Below, piece after piece: positions 14,158 to 20,333 of a DNA stretch of 20,333 nucleotides (positions within the stretch are counted from its first letter, which is position 1; each line of letters opens with the position of its first letter). The notes beneath the pieces were generated by a model that did no database searches, was not told the origin of the DNA, and was given only the letters and a program-made list of their open reading frames with translations. The position numbers and the translations under genes were made by a program. This DNA comes from Endomicrobiia bacterium (GTDB lineage: Bacteria; Elusimicrobiota; Endomicrobiia; Endomicrobiales; Endomicrobiaceae): NCBI GenBank assembly GCA_025998295.1, contig BNVT01000012.1:1-20333 (forward strand), in the 5' to 3' direction.

Positions 14158-14300
14158 TCATAATACCCGCAAGATTACTCTAAACCCACGGTTTTGGTAG
14201 GTTTTCGTATTTATAACAATAGCCCTCAATAAAAATAAGGAACAAAATTGCTTCCCATAAAACCTGCTCCACCTGTCGCTAAGATATTTTTTGAAACCAT
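14158..14300 (-). pseudogene. rfbB: N-terminal fragment of dTDP-glucose 4,6-dehydratase
   Basis: From an ATG at 14300 the minus strand encodes MVSKNILATGGAGFMGSNFV then PYFY and a TGA. The TGGAGFxGSNFV phrase is the NAD-binding Rossmann start of RfbB/RmlB. After the stop, a one-base shift gives AIVINTKTYQNRG, matching the family's next phrase (xIVNLDKLTYAGN). The sequence then ends; about 300 residues of the family are missing. The enzyme makes dTDP-4-keto-6-deoxyglucose for surface polysaccharide sugars. AAAGGAG remains 14 bases upstream. This is a relic of a sugar-nucleotide gene. Confidence 0.75.
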
Positions 14301-14498
14301 GCAGTTTCTCTATACTCCTTTAAAACTAGAATATCACTTATCTTCATCTGAAAGGATTTCAAGTATCCGCTAATTAATTTCCAAACACCAGAAACCTCTA
14401 GTTGCTTCATAAACAGAATGGAAAATAATTGTTTTAAAAGCCACAAAAGTAGCAAGATATAATCTGATACCTATCCCCGCCTACAAGAGCAATATCTT
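14301..14498. other. Decayed stretch between the rfbB relic and ribF
   Basis: No intact gene. On the minus strand, 14373-14453 reads ATFVAFKTIIFHSVYEATRG then FWCLEIN before a stop; IFHSVYEATRGF is loosely like the IFEPKVFGDERGF start of RmlC (dTDP-4-dehydrorhamnose epimerase), which would fit a lost rml cluster. The match is short and by eye. Confidence 0.3.
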
Positions 14499-15383
14499 TC
14501 ACTTCATCTTCTTTTTGCTAAAAAATCGCAAAGCAGTCAAAACATCTATAGAAAGTTGGACTTTAAGACACTCAACGTTTGCAAATTTTTTTTCGGGTCT
14601 TATTTTTTTTAATATTACAACTTCAGTTTGCGACTTTTTCCATACACCTTTAAAATCTAAAATGTGCGTTTCAGGAACAATGCCGTTTCCTCTGTTAAAA
14701 GTAACGCGTGCCCCTATATTTGTAATTGAAGGATATATTCGTTCACCTTGTGATATAAGACTCAAGAAAACACCTTTAGGAAGAATCTTATCGCTATCCA
14801 CCAGTAGATTAACCGTTGAAAAACCAAGTTTCTTACCAATACCTTTCTCTCTAAACGGCATTCCTATAAAAGAATAATTCCTACCTAATAATTTCTCCAC
14901 ATTTTTCACATCACCTTCTTCAATCAATGTTCTTATATATGACGACGAAATTTTCTTTGAAGCATATTTTAAAGGCTTAATAATATTCGTTTTTACATTA
15001 CTATTCTTTGCCTTTCTCTCAAGCCACTTGATATCACCCTCCCTATTTTTCCCAAAAGCAAAATCAAACCCACATATTATCTCCGAAACATTAAGAGTAC
15101 CACATAAAAAATTGTCAAAAAATTCTTCGGGAGTACACAACAGAACCTCTGAAGGAACTTCTATTACGAAAATTTCATCTACGCCAAGGGTTTTTATTTC
15201 ATCTAATTTTTCTTCGAACGTCATAAGCAGCCCACTAACTTTTCTTACAGGCTTCTTAAGTACAATTACTATGCTTTTAAAATTGTCTTTCTTTGCTACA
15301 AATACAGTTTTACTTATAAGAAGTCTATGTCCTTTATGCAATCCATCAAAAGTCCCGATGGTTACTACCGATTTTGTAGTCAT
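14499..15383 (-). CDS. ribF: Bifunctional riboflavin kinase / FAD synthetase
   Basis: 294 residues, normal length. The N-terminal FAD synthetase half has VTIGTFDGLHKGHRLL (HxGH nucleotidyltransferase motif, residues 16-19), MTFEEKLDEIKTLGVD, ICGFDFAFGKNREGD and ISSSYIRTLIEEGDV. The C-terminal kinase half has GKKLGFSTVNL, PKGVF, NIGARVTFN and ETHILDFKG; the usual GFPTANL and RPTF are GFSTVNL and RVTF here, mild departures in the flavin/ATP site. The enzyme converts riboflavin to FMN and then FAD in the cytoplasm. Its ATG lies 10 bases after the truB stop, with only a weak GGAT ribosome-binding site. Last gene of the infB-rbfA-nrnA-truB-ribF series; its stop is followed by relic DNA. Confidence 0.95.
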   Translation of the reverse strand: MTTKSVVTIGTFDGLHKGHRLLISKTVFVAKKDNFKSIVIVLKKPVRKVSGLLMTFEEKLDEIKTLGVDEIFVIEVPSEVLLCTPEEFFDNFLCGTLNVSEIICGFDFAFGKNREGDIKWLERKAKNSNVKTNIIKPLKYASKKISSSYIRTLIEEGDVKNVEKLLGRNYSFIGMPFREKGIGKKLGFSTVNLLVDSDKILPKGVFLSLISQGERIYPSITNIGARVTFNRGNGIVPETHILDFKGVWKKSQTEVVILKKIRPEKKFANVECLKVQLSIDVLTALRFFSKKKMK

Positions 15384-15393
15384 TTTGCATCCG

Positions 15394-16110
15394 CTAATTT
15401 ATTAATTCTAACAATTTATCGTAAGGTATTAACTTTTTCATTATTTGACTAACATCGTCTGAATCTTCAAAATTTAAAGCGTCTTTAACATCAAAAACAT
15501 CTATTTTTTCTCTTCTTAAAGTTTTCACGGTAGCTCCACAATCTAAAACACTTCCTAAATCATGAGCCAATGTCCTGATATAAGTACCACTTGAACAAAA
15601 TATACACACTTTTGCGACATTTTCACAATAAGAAAGCACATCAAAATTTTTTATTGTAACTTTTCTTGGTTTTCTTTCAACTTCAATTCCCTGTCTTGCA
15701 AGTTCGCAAAGTTTTTTACCATTACATTTTAAAGCGGAATACATGGGAGGGATTTGTAAAATTTCACCCTCAAATGTTTTAGCTACTTTTTTTATTCTAT
15801 CGATATTTATATCCATTGTACTATTCTTTGAAATTATACTACCTTCTAAATCATCACTATCTGTAACAGTTCTCATAAGAAAAGAACTTGTGTAAATTTT
15901 ATCTTTTTTCATAAGTTTATCCTGCAGCTTTGTAGCTTTGCACGTTAAAACAAGCAAAAGACCGGTAGCGGCAGGATCCAGAGTACCGCAATGTCCTGCC
16001 TTTTTAACATTCAACACTCTTTTTATCTTATGAGTGGCTTTAAACGAAGTGATCCCCAAGGGTTTGTCTAAAAGTAACAAGCCAGCGATATCATTATATT
16101 TTTTTGTCAT
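15394..16110 (-). CDS. truB: tRNA pseudouridine-55 synthase
   Basis: 238 residues from the ATG at 16110, which overlaps the nrnA stop (16094) by 17 bases. LLLLDKPLGITSF opens the family; KKAGHCGTLDPAATGLLL carries the catalytic Asp (D45). MKKDKIYTSSFLMRTVTDSDD, IPPMYSALKCNGKKLCELAR and GTYIRTLAHDLG are further TruB motifs. The protein is at the short end of the family and lacks the C-terminal PUA-like extension found in longer bacterial members. It makes pseudouridine at position 55 of the T loop of tRNAs. Its place between nrnA and ribF is typical. An adjacent upstream TTG would add one residue. Confidence 0.95.
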   Translation of the reverse strand: MTKKYNDIAGLLLLDKPLGITSFKATHKIKRVLNVKKAGHCGTLDPAATGLLLVLTCKATKLQDKLMKKDKIYTSSFLMRTVTDSDDLEGSIISKNSTMDINIDRIKKVAKTFEGEILQIPPMYSALKCNGKKLCELARQGIEVERKPRKVTIKNFDVLSYCENVAKVCIFCSSGTYIRTLAHDLGSVLDCGATVKTLRREKIDVFDVKDALNFEDSDDVSQIMKKLIPYDKLLELIN

Positions 16111-17098
16111 CAAATTTTTCTTTTAAAACATTACTAATCATTTCTATTGCAGTACCAATATTTTCTTTTATTGTACATCCAGCAGCATTTTTATGACCAC
16201 CTCCGCCAAATCTTCCAACCACATCTAATAAGTCAAAATTTCTCGCAGAACGGCAGCTGATCCTTGTAGTTTTTTTATCAACTTCTTTAAAAATACAACC
16301 AACCTCTACACCTGTTATTTTCAAAGTATAACTTACTATACCCTCAGAATCTTCATCATTTGCACCACTTTTTTTAAGCATATCTTTTGTTAAAACAATA
16401 TAAGAAACCCTATTATTAAAAATTGTTTTTATGCTGCATAGAGCAAGACCCTGCAGTTTCAACGCATGTATAGAACTATTCTCATAAATTTTTTTATAAA
16501 TACTATTTACATCTACACCGTATTTCATAAGTTTCACAGCCGCAATATGCGAATTACAAGTGGTATTTGTCTGTTGAAAACGCCCTGTATCCGTCAATAT
16601 ACCAGTGTACAAACTTTCTGCTTCGCTTTTTGTAAGTTTAACTTTCATATACTCTAAAATATTTAATATAAGCTCAGATGTTGACGATGAGGACGGAACA
16701 ATATAATTTACCGTACCAAAATTTTCATAAGATGAATGATGATCTATATTTATTATTTTTTTTGATTGATCCGGAGTTATTATGTCACCCATTCTAGAAA
16801 AATTAACTGACTCTAATATTATTGCACAATCAAACTTATCGGTCTTTTTTGTCGATTTTTTTATTTTATCTGCGCCTTTAAGGAATTTCAAAAAATCGGG
16901 AACTTTATCGGCATAAACACAAGCTTTATTACCTAAACGCTTTAAAACAGAAGAGAGCGCCAAGGCAGACCCAAGGCTGTCGCCGTCAGGTTTTACATGA
17001 CCAGCTATAAAAAATGTTTTTGATTGTTTGATAATTTTTGAGATTTCTGAAATTTTTTTCAATTCAAACAAGTTGATGTTGATTTTTTCATCCTTCAA
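16094..17098 (-). CDS. nrnA: DHH/DHHA1 nanoRNase / pAp phosphatase
   Basis: 334 residues from a TTG, chosen because GGAG lies 8 bases upstream. The N-terminal DHH domain has GHVKPDGDSLGSALAL (33-48), DHHSSYENFG (119-128) and GILTDTGRFQ (166-175); the C-terminal DHHA1 domain ends with GRFGGGGHKNAAGC (about 295-308). These are the marks of NrnA, which degrades 2-5 nucleotide RNA ends and 3'-phosphoadenosine 5'-phosphate using Mn2+. At the usual second motif (hydrophobic-D-x-S/T), the sequence is AIILESVNFSRMG, with Glu96 where Asp is normal, which could affect metal binding. The gene overlaps truB by 17 bases and lies 233 bases after rbfA; nothing gene-like is seen in that gap. Confidence 0.9.
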   Translation of the reverse strand: MKDEKININLFELKKISEISKIIKQSKTFFIAGHVKPDGDSLGSALALSSVLKRLGNKACVYADKVPDFLKFLKGADKIKKSTKKTDKFDCAIILESVNFSRMGDIITPDQSKKIINIDHHSSYENFGTVNYIVPSSSSTSELILNILEYMKVKLTKSEAESLYTGILTDTGRFQQTNTTCNSHIAAVKLMKYGVDVNSIYKKIYENSSIHALKLQGLALCSIKTIFNNRVSYIVLTKDMLKKSGANDEDSEGIVSYTLKITGVEVGCIFKEVDKKTTRISCRSARNFDLLDVVGRFGGGGHKNAAGCTIKENIGTAIEMISNVLKEKFDDKKI

Positions 17099-17331
17099 TC
17101 TAAACTCTCCATATTATTTTCTTTTACCACGACAAACGCATAAAAAAGTCTCTTGGGGCGGCTGATTTTAGATTTAAGCAAATTCCATAGACTGTTATTT
17201 TTAGCATTGTCGACGATAATCAAGAATCAAAAAAAGCTTTCATGCGTTTATTGCATTTCTTTTACAACTATAGCTGACAGATGGAAAATCCACTGCGAAC
17301 TAAAAAAGTACGTAACAAAGTAAAAACAACG

Positions 17332-17685
17332 CTATTTCTTTTCTTCTTCTATAGTTTTAAGTATATCAAACACTTTTGAAGCGCTTTCATTGATATCATC
17401 ATAAACAAAAGATATCGTAGGAGTACGTCTTAAATTTAAACGTAAAGCCAATTGATGTCTGACTACTCCTATATTCTTCTTTAAAACTTCATCTATTTTT
17501 TCCTTGTCTTCGTGCAAACCAAAAACAGAATAATAAATTTTGCAGCTGAGAAGATCGTCCGCAAGCTTTACGCCTATAATCGTGATGAAACTTGAATCCA
17601 AATCTTTAATCTCTCTTACGACTTCCGAGGCAGTATGCTGTATAAGTTCTCCTACTCTGACGGATCTCTTGTATGACAATGGCAT
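17332..17685 (-). CDS. rbfA: 30S ribosome-binding factor A
   Basis: 117 residues from the ATG at 17685, preceded by AGGAG at 7-base spacing; a longer frame from 17724 has no such site and adds non-homologous residues. Features of RbfA: YKRSVRVGELIQHTASEVVRE at the start, FITIIGVKLADDLLSCKIYYS, LRRTPTISFVYDD and DINESASKVFDIL near the end. The protein is a single KH-like domain that binds the 5' end of 16S rRNA during late 30S assembly and cold adaptation. Follows infB by about 80 bases, the usual order. Confidence 0.93.
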   Translation of the reverse strand: MPLSYKRSVRVGELIQHTASEVVREIKDLDSSFITIIGVKLADDLLSCKIYYSVFGLHEDKEKIDEVLKKNIGVVRHQLALRLNLRRTPTISFVYDDINESASKVFDILKTIEEEKK

Positions 17686-17766
17686 ATTATTCTCCTCTCT
17701 AAATTTATTGCTTATAAAAAACATATCAAAGGTTTTACCCGCAAATAAGCTCTTTTGATTTAATTG

Positions 17767-20163
17767 CTACTCTAATTTTCTGGCAACTTTTTCAGTAGCA
17801 AAGTTTTCAATTACATCACCAGGTTTAATATCTAAAAAGCTTTCAAGGCCGATACCGCATTCATAACCCTTTTCAACTTCTCTGACATCGTCTTTCATTC
17901 TCTTTAACGAAGAGACGTTCCCTTCGAAAGCAATAACATTGTCTCTCAAAAGTCTTACTTTTGTGCCTCTTAGTATCTTGCCATCAGTAACAGAGCATCC
18001 TGCAATAGTTCCGTAAGTTGAAAGTTTAAACACTTGTTTTACAACAGCCTTTCCAAGTATTTTTTCTTTCGTATCAGGATCAAGCAATCCTTCCATGGCA
18101 GCTTTAACGTCCGCAATCAAATCATAAATAATCCTATAAACGTTTATACTTACCCCTTCGGTTTCTGCAAGTTTTGCAACAGTGGCATCCGGGCGCAAAT
18201 TAAAACCAACTACCAAGGCATCTGAAGCGACAGCTAAAGTAATGTCTGATTTCGTAATTGCTCCAGCGCCTCTATGTATTATTTTTAAACTTATTTCTGA
18301 AGTTGAAAGTCTTTCCAAAGCATCTCCTAGCGCGCCTAAAGAACCTTGGACGTCAGCCTTCAATATTATTCTTAAATCTTTTGCCTGCCCCATACTTATA
18401 TCGGCAAGAGACAAATGATATCTAGGCTTTAATGCGGTCTCTTTAGCTTTCTCTTTTCTAGACTGAACAATTTCTTTGGCTTGAGATTCATAGTCAACCA
18501 CAATAAACTTATCACCAGCTTGCGGAGGTTCGTTAATACCTAAAACTTCTACAGGAGTGCTTGGAGCAGCGGAATTAAGTTTTCTCCCATACTCATCAGC
18601 TATTGCTCTTACTTTTCCGTACGTAGTACCTACAATCAAATTATCACCGACTTTCAAAGTCCCGCTCTGCACTAAAAGCGTTGCGACAGAACCTTTACGA
18701 CGGTCAAGCCTCGCCTCTATAACTATACCCTCAGCATTTTTATCAGGATTTGCCTTAAGTTCCATCATTTCGGCTTTAAGCAAAATCATCTCAAGCAATG
18801 AATTAATATTGAGTTTGTGTTTTGCGGAAATGTCAAGCATTATTGTATCGCCACCCCACTCTTCGCAAACAAGACCATAATTGCTTAATTCTTGTCTTAT
18901 TTTCTGAGGGTCGGCGCCCGGTAAATCTATTTTATTTACCGCAATAACAATGGGTACATTTGCAGCCCTTGCGTGACTTAGAGCCTCAATAGTTTGAGGC
19001 ATTACACCATCAATCGCAGAAACAACAATAACAACTATGTCTGTAGCTTGTGTCCCTCTTGAACGCATTGCCGTAAATGCTTCATGACCCGGAGTATCTA
19101 AAAACGTTATATAATGACCACTTGCAGTTCTAACTTTATATGCCCCAATATGCTGTGTGATGCCACCATGCTCTCCAGCAGCCACATTGCTGCTTCTTAT
19201 TGAATCTAAAAGAGACGTTTTGCCATGGTCTACATGTCCCATAATAGTAACTACGGATGAACGAGGCTTTAATTTTGCAGGATCTTCTTGTGCAAGAGAA
19301 CCTATTTTTTCTTCAGAGTAAATTGATTCCATTTTAGCATCATAACCAAATTCATTGGCTAAAAGGATAGCTGTGTCCGTATCAAGTCTCTGATTAATTG
19401 TAGCAAGGCTTCCCATTGATAGAAGTTTTTTTAACACATTGCCAACCCTAAGATTCATTTTTTCGGCAAGTTCTCTTACTGTTATCAACTCACTTATTAG
19501 AATTACGATTTTGTGTTTATTTTCACTTGTTTCGAGTTTAGATTTCACGGCTTTAACAACAGATTTTTGCGCTTCATATCTTACATCTCCAACAGACTGT
19601 TTATGCACTAAAGACTTATGTTCAGGCTGCTTTGGCATTTGCGCTTCAACAGCCTTTGTAGGCAAAACAACTGGAACTTCTTTGGGCTGTTGTTTTTCAA
19701 CTGCAGTATGCGTAGAAAAACGTACAGTCTGAGCAGTAACTTTATCCTGATCTTTTGCCACTATCGACTCTTTTTTATGCTCTCCTTTTTTTACAACAGA
19801 CTTTTCTCCTATACGTTTTACTCGATGCTTTTTTTCTTCAGAATCAATTTTTTTGACAATTTTATTTCCAGTAGAACGCGCTTTTATCATCTTTGTATTA
19901 ACAACTTTTGTTTGAGATTTTGATTCTGTCTTTTTAGGCGCAGATTTAGTCTTAACCTTTTTTTTAGCAACCAAACCCGCAACCCTCTTCATAATCTTTT
20001 TAGCTGAAATATCTTTTGTTTTTTTTGATGATGCAGCCTTCCTTTTTATAGTTTTTTCTTTAGAATCTTTTGATTTATCAATTTGTTTTAATGACATCGG
20101 CGCTCCCATGCTTTTATTTATTGGCATACTTATAAACCAACTAACTTTATTTGATATGCGCAT
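17767..20163 (-). CDS. infB: Translation initiation factor IF-2
   Basis: 798 residues from the first ATG. A basic, Lys/Ser/Thr-rich N-terminal extension (about 25-215) precedes an IF-2N-type segment (ITVRELAEKMNLRVGNVLKK, 228-247). The GTPase domain has GHVDHGKT (309-316), GGITQHIG, DTPGHEAF (356-363), NKID (410-413) and SAKHKLN. Later domains end with AAMEGLLDPDTKEKILGKAVV and a C-terminal fMet-tRNA-binding region. IF-2 places initiator tRNA on the 30S subunit. The start is uncertain: the first ATG is six bases after the autotransporter stop with no good ribosome-binding site, whereas the ATG at 20097 (MSLKQIDKSK) has GGGAG five bases upstream and would give 776 residues. I favour 20097 as the real start. 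Confidence 0.95.
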   Translation of the reverse strand: MRISNKVSWFISMPINKSMGAPMSLKQIDKSKDSKEKTIKRKAASSKKTKDISAKKIMKRVAGLVAKKKVKTKSAPKKTESKSQTKVVNTKMIKARSTGNKIVKKIDSEEKKHRVKRIGEKSVVKKGEHKKESIVAKDQDKVTAQTVRFSTHTAVEKQQPKEVPVVLPTKAVEAQMPKQPEHKSLVHKQSVGDVRYEAQKSVVKAVKSKLETSENKHKIVILISELITVRELAEKMNLRVGNVLKKLLSMGSLATINQRLDTDTAILLANEFGYDAKMESIYSEEKIGSLAQEDPAKLKPRSSVVTIMGHVDHGKTSLLDSIRSSNVAAGEHGGITQHIGAYKVRTASGHYITFLDTPGHEAFTAMRSRGTQATDIVVIVVSAIDGVMPQTIEALSHARAANVPIVIAVNKIDLPGADPQKIRQELSNYGLVCEEWGGDTIMLDISAKHKLNINSLLEMILLKAEMMELKANPDKNAEGIVIEARLDRRKGSVATLLVQSGTLKVGDNLIVGTTYGKVRAIADEYGRKLNSAAPSTPVEVLGINEPPQAGDKFIVVDYESQAKEIVQSRKEKAKETALKPRYHLSLADISMGQAKDLRIILKADVQGSLGALGDALERLSTSEISLKIIHRGAGAITKSDITLAVASDALVVGFNLRPDATVAKLAETEGVSINVYRIIYDLIADVKAAMEGLLDPDTKEKILGKAVVKQVFKLSTYGTIAGCSVTDGKILRGTKVRLLRDNVIAFEGNVSSLKRMKDDVREVEKGYECGIGLESFLDIKPGDVIENFATEKVARKLE

Positions 20164-20169
20164 TTTTTC

Positions 20170-20333
20170 TTAAAGTCCAAACGTATATTTAACCTTCAAT
20201 GTCCCTGCAACACCGCTTCTTTTGCCAATATAGCCTTGTCCACTGAAGTCTACATCCAATTTCCATATTCTTGCACTTGCTCCTAGTTCTGCTATCCCTG
20301 TTGTGCCTTTGGAGCTTGAGCTTGATATACCGC
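20170..20333 (-). CDS. C-terminal end of an autotransporter-type outer-membrane beta-barrel protein (start outside window)
   Basis: From the right edge the minus strand encodes GISSSSSKGTTGIAELGASA then RIWKLDVDFSGQGYIGKRSG and VAGTLKVKYTFGL, stopping at a TAA (20170-20172). Alternating hydrophobic/polar strands (RIWKLDVDFSGQGY, AGTLKVKYTF) and an aromatic near the end are typical of the last strands of autotransporter and related barrels, inserted by the Bam machinery. The passenger and the rest of the barrel are beyond the edge. It ends immediately before infB, the place normally held by nusA or ylxR, so the two may be co-transcribed. Confidence 0.75.
   Translation of the reverse strand, partial: GISSSSSKGTTGIAELGASARIWKLDVDFSGQGYIGKRSGVAGTLKVKYTFGL

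Noticed and set aside
1..20333. CRISPR array, riboswitch or defence system
   Set aside because: No regularly spaced repeats, no recognisable TPP or FMN riboswitch core ahead of thiM or ribF, and no restriction, toxin-antitoxin or other defence genes were seen.

Overview
The window is AT-rich, apart from one GC-rich island near the left end. It reads as a piece of chromosome from a Gram-negative (double-membrane) bacterium undergoing gene decay. Outer-membrane evidence includes a Pal / CpoB-like / TolA-like / TolB cluster, a lipoprotein with a clear lipobox, and the C-terminal tail of an autotransporter-type beta-barrel. Decay evidence includes thiM broken by an in-frame stop, a fragment of a dTDP-glucose dehydratase gene, a frameshifted transposase remnant, and about 1.4 kb of gene-poor, relic-like DNA. 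Low GC, pseudogenes and retained cofactor genes fit a host-associated lineage such as the Elusimicrobiota/Endomicrobium symbionts of termite-gut protists. That assignment is inference from general features, not from a search.

Layout, left to right; nearly all genes are on the minus strand. 1-399: 5' part of coaD, running off the left edge. 604-2511: an unrecognised lipoprotein gene followed by a GC-rich, alanine-rich coding stretch; the two may be one gene broken by single-base deletions. 2805-4682: nadA, interrupted thiM and tRNA-Gln. 4949-5022: tRNA-Glu on the plus strand. 5165-8326: an AI-2E/PerM-type permease, a small cyclic-nucleotide-binding-like protein and a membrane-embedded PHP phosphoesterase. 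8330-8860: an intergenic stretch with a long inverted repeat and a doubtful one-TM ORF. 8861-12146: the tightly packed pal-cpoB-tolA-tolB unit. 12163-13608: relic DNA including the transposase remnant. 13609-14046: a small secreted protein. 14158-14300: rfbB relic. 14499-20163: ribF-truB-nrnA-rbfA-infB (transcribed infB first). 20170-20333: autotransporter tail.

How the genes work together. infB, rbfA and truB form the conserved translation and RNA-maturation neighbourhood, with nrnA and ribF in their frequent positions; nusA, the usual gene before infB, is replaced by the autotransporter end. The Tol-Pal genes maintain the outer membrane and its constriction at division, but tolQ and tolR are not next to them. 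coaD, nadA, ribF and the broken thiM are all cofactor genes (CoA, NAD, FAD, thiamine). I found no CRISPR array, intact mobile element or clear new defence system. The most unusual locus is the lipoprotein/alanine-rich region.
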